A stretch of 64,000 nt of DNA from Pirellulales bacterium (lineage in GTDB: Bacteria; Planctomycetota; Planctomycetia; Pirellulales; Thermoguttaceae), in NCBI GenBank assembly GCA_016931995.1, contig JAFGDS010000042.1:186001-250000 (forward strand), written 5' to 3'. Both the position numbers and the translations under genes were made by a program. Each line of letters begins with the position of its first letter. Position 1 is the stretch's first letter. Below are positions 36,949 to 45,241 of the stretch, one piece after another. Under the pieces are notes generated by a model. It ran no database searches. It worked only from the letters and a program-made list of their open reading frames with translations, and was not told the DNA's origin.

Positions 36949-38847
36949 TCACGTGCGGCGCAAGACGAGCACGGTGGCGTCGTCGGGTAGGTCACCGTTG
37001 CTGAAGTCGCTGGCCGCCTGGATCACCTGTTGGCAGATTTCTGCCACGGGACTGCCGGCTGAGGCTGCCAACAGCCGTTCGAGCCGCTCCTCGCCGAACA
37101 GCCCGCTCTGGGCGGCGCCAGCCTCCGTTACGCCGTCGGTGAAGAGAACCAAGAGCTCGCCCGCGGCAAGCCGGCATTGGCCCTGCTCGAAGGCGGCCTC
37201 GGGAAACGGCGCGACCAGCGGGCCAGTGGGCTCCAGGGTCTCCAGCGCGCCGTTGGTCCGCACCACATACGGCGGATTGTGGCCCGCGTTCACGTAGGTC
37301 AGGTCGCCTTCGATTACGTCGTAGTAGCCGAAGAACAGGGTGACGAACATGCCGCGATCGTTCTCGCGGGCGAGGCAGCGGTTCACCTCGGCGACGATTT
37401 GGGCGGGCGTTTTGTCGGGCGAGGCGAAGTCGCGAAGTTGCGTGCGGACCACGGCCATGTACATCGCGGCCGGCACGCCCTTGCCCGACACGTCGGCCAT
37501 CACCAGCGCCAGCCGCCGCGGGTCCACCTGGAAGAAATCGAAGAAGTCGCCCGCCACGGATCGGGCCGGCGCGTTGACCGCGTGGAGCGTGAACCCACGA
37601 TCCGGATCGCTCGGCAGCATGGCGGGCAGGAGCGACGACTGGATCTCGCGGGCGGCCTTGAGCTCGCCTTCCACCTTTTTTCGCGCGGCCTCTTCCGAAA
37701 TCCGCCCCTCCACGTTCGTCTTCAGGTCGGAAACCATCGTATTGAACGTCCGTGCCAGCCGGGCGATCTCGTCGCCCCCTGTCGCGCCGACGACGCGGGC
37801 GTCCAAGTTACCCCGGGCCAGCGACTCCGCCGCCTCGACCAGCCGGCCGATGGGCCGCGTCGCCCGCTCGGACACGAGCATCACGATCAGCAGAATCCCG
37901 GCCAAGCCGCCCAGCAGAATCGCGATCGAGCGGGCGAGGCGCTCGTACATGGGGGCCATCACCTCGCTTTCGGAAACGATCGCCGCCAGCGACCAGCCTG
38001 TCGATTTCACCGGCGCGTACACCATCCACTTCGCGTCGCCCGTCCGGTAATCGTGTATCCGGCACACTCCCTCCTTGCCTTCGGTCATGCGGGCGGCGGC
38101 GCTGGCCAGCTCGTCCAAGCCGTGCTGCCGCGCAAGGCTGGCGACGGACTCGCGCATGACGAGCGACGCGTCGGGATGGGAAATGAACGTCCCCTTCCGG
38201 CTGGTCAATATGCAATAGCCCGACCCGATCCGCGTCCGTTCGATGTCGGTCAACAGATCGTCCGAGAGAACGTCGGCCGTGACCAGGCCGCGGAAGCGAC
38301 CTTCTTGGACCACCGGCGCCGTGCATGTGCACATGATCCGCTCGCCAATGCCGGTGTCGAAGTACGGTTCCGTCCAGAAGGGCTTCTTGGCCGTCCTCGC
38401 CGGGCGGTACCAGTCGAGTTCCGTGAAGCCCGGGATGGTCTCGGCGATGTCCACGTAGCGAAGCCCGCCGCTGCCGTCGCGGCAGTAATACGGGGCAAAC
38501 CGCTCGGCCCGGCCCGGCAGCGCCCCGGGCTCGAAGGCCATGCACATGCCGAACACTTTGGGGTTCTTCTCCAGGCTGTCCCGCACCAATGCCCGGGCCC
38601 GATCGGCGGAGAGATCGGGCGACGCGGCCACCAGCGTGGCCAGCGTCTGGGCGAGTTGCTCGGCCGAGGCAAGTTGCGAATCCAGCTCCGCGGCTCGTCG
38701 CGCCACAAGCTCGGTGAGATGCGTTCGCATCATCGCGAGCGCCTCTCGCTTGCCCAGGCGGAACTCCAAAACCGTCATCCCGGCGTACGCCGCCAGAAGC
38801 GGAACGCCGATGGCCAGAACGAGTTTGGTGCGGATCGACAGGTTCAC
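36949..38847 (-). CDS. membrane SpoIIE/PP2C-type phosphatase with Cache-like sensor and HAMP
   Basis: Sensor phosphatase of 632 residues. A first helix (TKLVLAIGVPLLAAYAGMTV), a periplasmic Cache-like domain (ETIPGFTELDWYRPARTAKK and PYFDTGIGERIMCTCTAPVV are typical), a second helix (SIAILLGGLAGILLIVMLV) and HAMP lead to a SpoIIE-type phosphatase domain with metal-binding aspartates in SVAGDFFDFF, MADVSGKGVPAAMYM and LLVLFTDGVTEA. Such enzymes dephosphorylate anti-sigma antagonists of STAS type; a STAS gene lies 1.7 kb away at 40589. I start at GTG 38847 (MNLSIRTKLVLAIG), since earlier codons lie in a dispersed repeat. Confidence 0.9.
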   Translation of the reverse strand: MNLSIRTKLVLAIGVPLLAAYAGMTVLEFRLGKREALAMMRTHLTELVARRAAELDSQLASAEQLAQTLATLVAASPDLSADRARALVRDSLEKNPKVFGMCMAFEPGALPGRAERFAPYYCRDGSGGLRYVDIAETIPGFTELDWYRPARTAKKPFWTEPYFDTGIGERIMCTCTAPVVQEGRFRGLVTADVLSDDLLTDIERTRIGSGYCILTSRKGTFISHPDASLVMRESVASLARQHGLDELASAAARMTEGKEGVCRIHDYRTGDAKWMVYAPVKSTGWSLAAIVSESEVMAPMYERLARSIAILLGGLAGILLIVMLVSERATRPIGRLVEAAESLARGNLDARVVGATGGDEIARLARTFNTMVSDLKTNVEGRISEEAARKKVEGELKAAREIQSSLLPAMLPSDPDRGFTLHAVNAPARSVAGDFFDFFQVDPRRLALVMADVSGKGVPAAMYMAVVRTQLRDFASPDKTPAQIVAEVNRCLARENDRGMFVTLFFGYYDVIEGDLTYVNAGHNPPYVVRTNGALETLEPTGPLVAPFPEAAFEQGQCRLAAGELLVLFTDGVTEAGAAQSGLFGEERLERLLAASAGSPVAEICQQVIQAASDFSNGDLPDDATVLVLRRT

Positions 38848-38861
38848 GGGCGTTTGAATGG

Positions 38862-38966
38862 GTGCCACGGGCTCTGCCAGTGCATGAGTTACCGCATTCT
38901 TTTGCCGATGGGCAAAAGTGCTGGTTTGTCCAGGACGCCTTCCCACACTGGCGGAGCCAGTGGCAC
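38862..38966. repeat. CACTGGC/GCCAGTG repeat pair with long spacer
   Basis: GTGCCACGGGCTCTGCCAG (from 38862) and CACTGGCGGAGCCAGTGG (to about 38963) face each other over roughly 60 bases, between two divergent genes. A smaller hairpin, CTTTTGCC and GGCAAAAG, lies in the spacer (about 38899-38919). Confidence 0.75.
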
Positions 38967-39133
38967 TCCTGTTGCCACAAGCATACCTTGATCGTCCCGG
39001 GCCGGTTAGGGCGGCGGAAACGATTGTGCGGATTTGCCGCCGGCGCGACGGCGACCTATCCTTCAGCCGAGCGACCCCGCGGGTGCGCGTTCGGGGGGAG
39101 CAATTCTTTCAGTACTCTATCGGAGGAACGGGC

Positions 39134-40576
39134 GTGGAACAAGCTACCATGGCCGTGCGGCCCAGCGTGGACGAGTATTTCCGGCGAGCCAGCGCGGCGG
39201 CGGCCGTGTTTAGCCAATTCTCGCAGGAGCAGACGGATCGGGTGGTCAAGGCGGTCCACGAGGCGGCGTTCGCCCACCGCGTCCGCCTGGCCAAGCTCGC
39301 CCGGGAGGAGACCGGTCTGGGCCGCTGGCAAGACAAGGTGATCAAGAACGTCGTGGCCAGCCAGTTCGTCTATGACGACATCAAGGATCTCAAGACGGTT
39401 GGGATCTTGAGCGACGATCCGTTGACCGGGATCGTCGAGATCGCCCAGCCGGTGGGACCGATTTTGGGCATCATTCCCGTGACGAATCCCACGTCCACGA
39501 CGATCTTCAAGATCCTCATCGCGCTAAAGACCCGCAACCCGATCCTCATCAGTCCTTCGCCGAAGGCGAAGCGGTGTAGCGACGAGGCAGCGCGGATCTG
39601 TTACGAGGCGGCCCTGGCGGCCGACGCCCCCGAGCACTGCGTGCAATGGCTTTCGGAGTGTTCGATCGAACTGACGCAGGCGATGATGTCGCACGAATCG
39701 TTGGCGTTGATCCTGGCCACGGGCGGGGCGGGGCTGGTCAAAAGCGCGTACAGCTCCGGCACGCCGGCCATCGGCGTCGGCGCCGGCAACGTGCCCGTCT
39801 ATATTGAGCAGTCGGCCGATCCCGCGTTCGCCGTCGAACAGATCATGATCTCGAAGCTGTTCGACTACGGCACCATCTGCGCGAGCGAACAGGCCGTCGT
39901 GGTCGAAAAGGCCAACGCCCATGCGGTGGCCGAGGAGTTCCGCCGGCGCAAGGCGCACTTCCTTTCCGAAGAGGAAGTGGCCAAAGTGGAACGCCTTGTC
40001 TACGATGCCGACCGTGGCGCGAAGAATCCGGCCGTCGTGGGGCAGCCAGCCGCGCGGATCGCCGAGATGGCGGGCTTGAGCCTGCCGGACGACGTGCAGC
40101 TTCTTCTGGCCCCGCTCGACGGCGTGGGGCCCGAGTGGCCCTTGTCCTCCGAGGTGCTTGCCCCGATCCTGGCCTGGTACGTCGCCGACGATTTTTCCAG
40201 CGCCGTCAACCTCTGCATCGACCTGAACTACTACGGCGGCACGGGCCACACGGTGAGCATCTTTTCCAACAACGACGCCCGGATCAAGGGCTTCGCCGCG
40301 ATGATGAACGCGGGCAGGATCGTGGTCAATACGCCCTCGTCGCAGGGGGCCGTGGGCGGCATCCACAACATGCTGCACCCGTCGTTCACGCTGGGTTGCG
40401 GCACCGGCGGGCGGAACATCACCACGGACAACGTCACGGCTTCGCACTTGCTCAACGTCCAGCGGATCGCCCGGCGCCGCGACAACCAGCGGTTGGCCAA
40501 GTTCAACCTCGACCTGTACTTCGACGAATCCCTGGATGCCAAGACCGTCGCGGCGGCTTTCAACCGGAACTTTTAG
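39134..40576 (+). CDS. CoA-acylating aldehyde dehydrogenase
   Basis: Interconverts an aldehyde and acyl-CoA with NAD, like the N-terminal half of AdhE or EutE/PduP. The 480-residue protein has the family motifs EIAQPVGPILGIIPVTNPTS, GAGLVKSAYSSGTPAIGVG, and the nucleophile Cys249 in DYGTICASEQ, then GTGHTVSIFSNN and NTPSSQGAVGGI. No alcohol dehydrogenase half follows. GGAGGA (39122-39127) precedes GTG 39134; ATG 39149 is an alternative. The STAS gene follows 12 bases later, suggesting cotranscription. Its aldehyde is unknown; no microcompartment shell gene is in the window. Confidence 0.92.
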   Translation: MEQATMAVRPSVDEYFRRASAAAAVFSQFSQEQTDRVVKAVHEAAFAHRVRLAKLAREETGLGRWQDKVIKNVVASQFVYDDIKDLKTVGILSDDPLTGIVEIAQPVGPILGIIPVTNPTSTTIFKILIALKTRNPILISPSPKAKRCSDEAARICYEAALAADAPEHCVQWLSECSIELTQAMMSHESLALILATGGAGLVKSAYSSGTPAIGVGAGNVPVYIEQSADPAFAVEQIMISKLFDYGTICASEQAVVVEKANAHAVAEEFRRRKAHFLSEEEVAKVERLVYDADRGAKNPAVVGQPAARIAEMAGLSLPDDVQLLLAPLDGVGPEWPLSSEVLAPILAWYVADDFSSAVNLCIDLNYYGGTGHTVSIFSNNDARIKGFAAMMNAGRIVVNTPSSQGAVGGIHNMLHPSFTLGCGTGGRNITTDNVTASHLLNVQRIARRRDNQRLAKFNLDLYFDESLDAKTVAAAFNRNF

Positions 40577-40588
40577 CGAGGAAAGGCG

Positions 40589-40885
40589 ATGCCCATGCTT
40601 GAAACCCACGCCACGCAAGAAACGATTGTCATCGCGTTCGAGGGCAGCCTCGACACCGCCCGGTGCGAGGAACTGGACGCGGAGATCCGCGCCGCGGTCG
40701 CCTCGCCGGCCGGGCCGGTTGTGTTCGACCTCGATAAGGTGGACTTCATCGCCTCGTCGTTCCTGCGGCTGTGCATCCACGCGCAGCGGCAGGCCGGCGG
40801 CCAGGGATTCCACGTGGTCAACGAGAGCCCGTTGATCAAGCGGGTGTTCAAGATCGCCGGCCTGGACGCCATGCTCAAGGCCTAA
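40589..40885 (+). CDS. STAS-domain anti-sigma factor antagonist
   Basis: A 98-residue single STAS domain (IVIAFEGSLDTARCEELD, then VFDLDKVDFIASSFLRLC). The serine pair in IASSFLR is where anti-sigma kinases phosphorylate such proteins. In partner switching, the unphosphorylated form binds a serine kinase anti-sigma factor and a SpoIIE-type phosphatase resets it; the phosphatase at 36949-38847 could be that partner. It is 12 bases downstream of the aldehyde dehydrogenase gene with GAGGAAAGG before the ATG. Its last 11 bases overlap the 3' end of the convergent dockerin gene. Confidence 0.88.
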   Translation: MPMLETHATQETIVIAFEGSLDTARCEELDAEIRAAVASPAGPVVFDLDKVDFIASSFLRLCIHAQRQAGGQGFHVVNESPLIKRVFKIAGLDAMLKA

Positions 40886-41675
40886 CGCGGCCGCGGATCC
40901 ACCGCACGAGCCAGGCGGCCAAGAGACCGACGACGAGCACGGCCGCCGTCGGCTCGGGCACCGCCGCGCCGGCCGGCTGGCCGGGCGACCAGTTGGCCGC
41001 GAGAACGGCCAGATCCAGGTCGTCCACCTTGGTGTCGCCGTTGAAATCGCCGTCGCCCCAAGACGCGCCGCTTTGCTGCAGCCAATGGGCGGCCAGGATG
41101 GCGGCGTCGGCCGCGTTCACGAAACCGTCTCCGTCGGCGTCGCCCGGCACGGCCAACTGGATCGAGCCGTTGGTGATTTGGGCGTCAACGCCGGCGAAAT
41201 CGGTGTCGTACCCGCCCAGGCCCGGCAACACGCCCGAAAGGAGAAGCGGCCACGTGCCACTGGTGAAGCCGGTGGTGTCCACGGTGAGCGTGGCCAGCAG
41301 GCCGTCGGCCAGGATGTATGTGCCGGGCTCCTCCAGCGCGATACCCCACAGGGCGACCTGGGGTATGCTGCCCAAATCGAACGGCTCGCCCGGCAGGCTT
41401 TGGAAGATCGTGCCGGTCTTCAGATCGACGGCGGTGATGCTCGGCCCGTCGGTACCGGCGGGCAGGCCGTAGTCGGCCAACTCGGGTCCGCCGTCGCCAA
41501 TCTGGGCGTACAGGTTCGCACCGGCCACCTGGTCCGTGCCCGTCACGTAGAGCGCGAGCGATTGCCCGGGCGTGTCCGGCGCGAGATAGCGCGTGCCGAC
41601 GACGATGGTTGCCGCTTGCGAGCCCAAGGGCAGACCAACCAGCAAAACAGCCAGCACGGCCAACGTGCGCGACAT
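40875..41675 (-). CDS. dockerin and PEP-CTERM surface protein
   Basis: A 266-residue exported protein. The signal peptide is MSRTLAVLAVLLVGLPLGSQ. A beta-rich domain (about 20-165) of unknown kind precedes a type I dockerin pair with Ca2+-binding aspartates (PGDADGDGFVNAADAAILAA; DGDFNGDTKVDDLDLAVLA). The C-terminus is a PEP-CTERM sorting tail, VPEPTAAVLVVGLLAAW followed by RGR. In planctomycetes dockerins often occur outside cellulosomes, and this protein likely attaches to the envelope through exosortase processing. It converges with the STAS gene. Confidence 0.87.
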   Translation of the reverse strand: MSRTLAVLAVLLVGLPLGSQAATIVVGTRYLAPDTPGQSLALYVTGTDQVAGANLYAQIGDGGPELADYGLPAGTDGPSITAVDLKTGTIFQSLPGEPFDLGSIPQVALWGIALEEPGTYILADGLLATLTVDTTGFTSGTWPLLLSGVLPGLGGYDTDFAGVDAQITNGSIQLAVPGDADGDGFVNAADAAILAAHWLQQSGASWGDGDFNGDTKVDDLDLAVLAANWSPGQPAGAAVPEPTAAVLVVGLLAAWLVRWIRGRVRP

Positions 41676-41810
41676 CGGTGTGTGCTCCCAAATGCAGGTG
41701 GGTCAACCGACCCGTGTTCTCTTCCCGTGGACAACGCCTTTGTCGCTTGCGCGAGAAAAAAGCCACTCTCCTCGTTCCGTCCCCTCTGAAAGAGGGGGCA
41801 AGCGGCGATC

Positions 41811-42902
41811 CTACCCCTTTCCCTTATTCTCCCAACGCCACAAGGTCGCGTCAATCAATTCGTGGGGGTTGTTGGTCGAGTCCTCAGGCATTGTGGAAAG
41901 GGGTAACCACCCGCCAAAGGGGAGTTCTCCCGACCGGCGGGGCGCGTCCAGCCGCGCGGCCATCGCGCGGCCGGGTGTGGATGGGACGGTCGGTTGCCGC
42001 GGCGCGTGGGCGACAACGCGTCCATCGCTCCCGGCGGCAATCGCGACAATCGCGTCCCCGGCGTGGACGTGCTGCCCGGGCCAACAGTAAACCTGGTTGA
42101 TGATTCCGCCGATCGGCGCCCGGATCTCCAACGCCGCGATCCGCCGAGCGGCCGCGTCCAAGGTCGACTCCTGCGCGGCAATCCGCGCGTGCAACGGCGC
42201 GAAACGCCGGAAGACTTCGGCATGTCGGGAGCCGATCGCCGCCAGACGCGCTTGGGTGGCGTTCACCTCCGTCCGCGCGTTTTCGAGGGCTTTCCGGTTT
42301 TCTCTGATCCGCCGGATCACCTGGTCGCGGAGGACCATTTGTTCGTCCAGGTCGTTTGCCGGGATGTTGCTCGTCTTGACCAAGGGTTTCAGGTAGTCGA
42401 TGCGGCGTTGGTGGAATCGGGCCTGAACCCGATCGTTCTCGATACATACCCAATGGTCCAGCGCGTCCAGCCGACGGCGTTCCAGTTCCCAGGCCAACCG
42501 CGCGGCGTCGCGTCGCTCTTCGGGCGGACCACCGGTCGGGTCGGGCGTCTCCACTTCCTCCGCGTCGCCCAGCTCTTCCTTCAGCTGGTTTATCTCCAAC
42601 CGCACCGCGCGGATGGCATCGCGCGTGGGGCGGTCGTCGAGCTGGGCAATCATCTCGCCTTTTCCGACCACGTCGGACACCGCCCAGGGCCCCCGCGGCG
42701 GCGCGACGAGCACGCCGTCGGCGGCGGCGGCCACGTCGAGCCGCACGACCTCGCCGGGTGTTTCCGGCATTTCCGCCTGGCAGTGCCAGAGCCAAAGCGT
42801 TAGCGCAACACAGAAACCGAAGCTCACCGGCGGCAGCAGACCACAACGGAAGCAGTGCCACCGCTTCATCAACGGGATGGGGATCGGCTTGGCGTTTGCC
42901 AT
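41811..42902 (-). CDS. HlyD-type membrane fusion (periplasmic adaptor) protein
   Basis: A 363-residue adaptor: N-terminal membrane helix (LPPVSFGFCVALTLWLWHC), a split biotinyl-lipoyl domain (AAAADGVLVAPPRGPW early; IRAPIGGIINQVYCWPGQHV late) and a long helical hairpin between them (about 95-240; EINQLKEELGDAEEVE, RRIRENRKALENARTEVN). These proteins link inner-membrane pumps to outer-membrane channels. No transporter gene is adjacent, and it is followed by nothing on the same strand within 100 bases. It is also unlike the HlyD-like part of the gene at 61992 in sequence. The Cys-rich N-terminus (RWHCFRCG) is odd. Confidence 0.85.
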   Translation of the reverse strand: MANAKPIPIPLMKRWHCFRCGLLPPVSFGFCVALTLWLWHCQAEMPETPGEVVRLDVAAAADGVLVAPPRGPWAVSDVVGKGEMIAQLDDRPTRDAIRAVRLEINQLKEELGDAEEVETPDPTGGPPEERRDAARLAWELERRRLDALDHWVCIENDRVQARFHQRRIDYLKPLVKTSNIPANDLDEQMVLRDQVIRRIRENRKALENARTEVNATQARLAAIGSRHAEVFRRFAPLHARIAAQESTLDAAARRIAALEIRAPIGGIINQVYCWPGQHVHAGDAIVAIAAGSDGRVVAHAPRQPTVPSTPGRAMAARLDAPRRSGELPFGGWLPLSTMPEDSTNNPHELIDATLWRWENKGKG

Positions 42903-42925
42903 CGGTGGGGGGGCGTGGTTGGATC

Positions 42926-43020
42926 GTGTGCCACTGGCTCCGCCAGCGCGTGTGTGCCGCTGGCTGTGCCAGTGCGTGAAACGCGACGTCTTTTGGCGCC
43001 GTTGGAGCCAGTGGCACGCG
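42926..43020. repeat. CACTGGC/GCCAGTG repeat cluster, three units
   Basis: Two units in one direction (CACTGGCTCCGCCAGCG, 42926 on; CGCTGGCTGTGCCAGTG, 42952 on) and one partial inverted unit (TTGGAGCCAGTGGCACG, ending at 43020). The rest of the gap to 43127 shows nothing clear. Confidence 0.75.
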
Positions 43021-43127
43021 CGAAGGATCTAGCGAACACCCCCCCAGGGTTGGATACTTCGCTTCGTGCGGCCTAACGGCGTTCCCTAGTCATCGGAAGA
43101 GGCGATCACCCTCGATTCCTTAAATCT

Positions 43128-43823
43128 TCAGATCTCCGATTCATCCTCCCTGAGGAAGAGCGAGATGTTTTCGACGCCCTCGGTTTGCCGGAGGGCCCAT
43201 TGTAGTTCGTCGCTGCGGGCCGGATCGCGCAGAAGCAGCCGCCAGGACAGGTCCAGGCCCTCGTCGGACAGCCTCCGTTCGTTGGCCAGGTGCGTCCGAA
43301 TACTGTGTTGGCGCAGAATCTTCTTGAGCGAGGCCACGCCGTGGCCCAAATCGCCGGTGAGTCGCAACGAGAGGACGGCGTCGTAGCGATGCCGGCTGCC
43401 GAAGGCCGTCACGCGAAGGTACAAAAGGACGGCGGCCACGCCCAGCGCGCCGACGATCGAGGTGGAGTACCGCATCGTCCCGACGCCTAGCCCCTCCATG
43501 ATGGCCCAGAGGATGAACGTCGTGTCGCGGGTGTCCTTGAGGACGTTGCGGAAGCGGACCACGGCGAAGACGGCCAGGAGTCCGAAGGCGACGATGATGC
43601 TCCCGGCCATCAGGATCATCATGATCGCGACGATGACGGGGATGACCACCAGCGACGCGACAAAGGCTTGGGAGTAGGAAAGGCCCTTGTGGGTCCACAT
43701 GTAGATCCAGCCCACGAAATGGCCGATCACGAAGGCCAGGAGAATGATGAAGCAGACCGTTTCCGGCCCGCCGGTCGCGGTCGCGAAGTCGCCCTCGAAG
43801 AGCAGGGTCATCCAGTTGCTCAT
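43128..43823 (-). CDS. DUF4956 family membrane protein
   Basis: A 231-residue membrane protein with four or five helices (ETVCFIILLAFVIGHFVGWI, FVASLVVIPVIVAIMMILM, SIIVAFGLLAVFAVVRF, IVGALGVAAVLLYLRV) around the family core VRFRNVLKDTRDTTFILWA, then a soluble C-terminal domain of about 90 residues. DUF4956 proteins are repeatedly found beside VTC-domain proteins, as here: the start ATG 43823 overlaps the stop of the upstream VTC gene by four bases. A role in polyphosphate handling is therefore likely but not proven. Confidence 0.87.
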   Translation of the reverse strand: MSNWMTLLFEGDFATATGGPETVCFIILLAFVIGHFVGWIYMWTHKGLSYSQAFVASLVVIPVIVAIMMILMAGSIIVAFGLLAVFAVVRFRNVLKDTRDTTFILWAIMEGLGVGTMRYSTSIVGALGVAAVLLYLRVTAFGSRHRYDAVLSLRLTGDLGHGVASLKKILRQHSIRTHLANERRLSDEGLDLSWRLLLRDPARSDELQWALRQTEGVENISLFLREDESEI

Positions 43824-44611
43824 CGGCCGATCCCCTGCGCGACGTACCGCCATTGGCCCGGCCGAAAACCGAGCGCTTCGACGCAGTAGCAGTACTTGGC
43901 GACCGAGCGCCGCTGGATGTTGAACGTTTCGACGAGGTCGCGCATCCAGTCGGGGAATCGGTCGGTGAATTTCATCTCGAGTACAACGCCGTTGAGCTCG
44001 GGAAAGACGCCGGTGCGCGGCATGGACAGTTCGACGCGGGGGTCGAACGGCGCGCCCATCAGCTCGCGATCGAACGTCACGCGAATTTGGTCGCTGTTCG
44101 GCGAGACGTAGGCCTCGCGCATGTAACAAACGTAGGCCACGCCTTCGGCGCCGATGTGTCGGCAGAGCCTCCAGAATCGCTGCAGGGCCGCGGCGGACTT
44201 GTTGCTTCCGTCGTTGTTGTTGCCCATCAAATGCGCATGGCCCGGCGTGTCGCCCGCCAGAAACCGACGCACGCCCTCGCGGGTCACGCAGGCCCGCTCC
44301 TTGCGGATCACGTCGGTTTCGCGGGCTTTGATTTCCATGAAGGCGGGGCCGTCGGGCCGGTCGTCGTAAAATCGGATCCGAAGCTTGAAGCGGTTCTTCA
44401 TGCCGCCAAGCGTCTGCCCGTAAAGCGCAAGCGCCGGCGTGTCCAGGTAGAGGCTCGCAATGCGGTACGCGCAGTGCGGCGCGGCGGGGTCGGCGTGCTC
44501 ATCCAGCTCGAGGTAGCTGCCGACGAAATCCCGGATGTTATGCGCGAGGGTTTCGTCAATCAGATACTTCAACTCGAATCGACTTGATTGCAGTCGATGA
44601 TGGAAGGGCAT
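43820..44611 (-). CDS. VTC-domain (polyphosphate polymerase-like) protein
   Basis: A 263-residue protein of the VTC superfamily, the catalytic fold of the yeast vacuolar polyphosphate polymerase Vtc4, within the triphosphate-tunnel group. The N-terminus RFELKYLIDETLAHNIRD, RIASLYLDTPALALYG, RFKLRIRFYDDRPDGPAFME and FMEIKARETDVIRKER supply the basic and acidic tunnel residues; VLEMKFTDRFPDWMRDLV and RRSVAKYCYCVEAL close the family. Translationally coupled (ATGA) to the DUF4956 gene. ATG 44611 is placed just before the first strand; the open frame runs 40 codons further without similarity. Confidence 0.88.
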   Translation of the reverse strand: MPFHHRLQSSRFELKYLIDETLAHNIRDFVGSYLELDEHADPAAPHCAYRIASLYLDTPALALYGQTLGGMKNRFKLRIRFYDDRPDGPAFMEIKARETDVIRKERACVTREGVRRFLAGDTPGHAHLMGNNNDGSNKSAAALQRFWRLCRHIGAEGVAYVCYMREAYVSPNSDQIRVTFDRELMGAPFDPRVELSMPRTGVFPELNGVVLEMKFTDRFPDWMRDLVETFNIQRRSVAKYCYCVEALGFRPGQWRYVAQGIGR

Positions 44612-45241
44612 GGCCGGTCGCCTCGCGCCTCGTTCCCAATCCGCCACAAGCAGGCGCAATCGTCCACCTCGACGTTGCTCGCCGTTTTGGGCAGGCCCTG
44701 GCAACGGGACGTTCGGGCGCGGCAGGCGCAAAGACGCCCTCCTCTATCCCGACCTATCCAGATTGCCTCTCCCGACGGGCTGCCGGCGTCGTCGCAAAGT
44801 CTTGGGACAACGTCTGCTCGTGCGTTTCTCGCGTTCCCCCGGCACCACGTTCCAATGTAGTCACGTCGTCGCGACGATTCAATCATTTCCCGGCGAGTCC
44901 ACCCTTATGGGTCATGTGGGCCCGGCCGAGGGTTGCGTCCTCTGCGTTGCAGGCGATACAGGCCGAATCCCCAACGCCGTGCCACGGCCGTGTCCCAAAC
45001 GCCCGTGGGCCTCCGCGTCCGCGGGTTGTCGGCCGGTGCCGGTACCCGGTCCGGCGTCCGCCGACGGCTCGGCAGGGCCTGCGGCGACTCCATCGCCAGA
45101 CGGTATTCGCCTGATGCGGGACCGCATATTCCCGATCCATCCGTCGCACCCTGCCCGCGCGGGCGCGTCTGTCTGGCCCGGACATCTCCCGGTAGACTGT
45201 GGGGATGCGACCATCCCTTACAGGGCCCGGTGGGAGCCATC
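44612..45241. other. 630-base intergenic region upstream of murA
   Basis: Divergent promoters for the VTC pair and murA should lie here. Several open frames cross it but none has the codon usage or content of a protein. A palindrome GTCGTCGCGACGA sits near 44867. I do not recognise a structured RNA. Confidence 0.4.

Noticed and set aside
44584-45241. Open frames upstream of murA
   Set aside because: Their residues look like translated non-coding GC-rich DNA; none has a domain or consistent composition.
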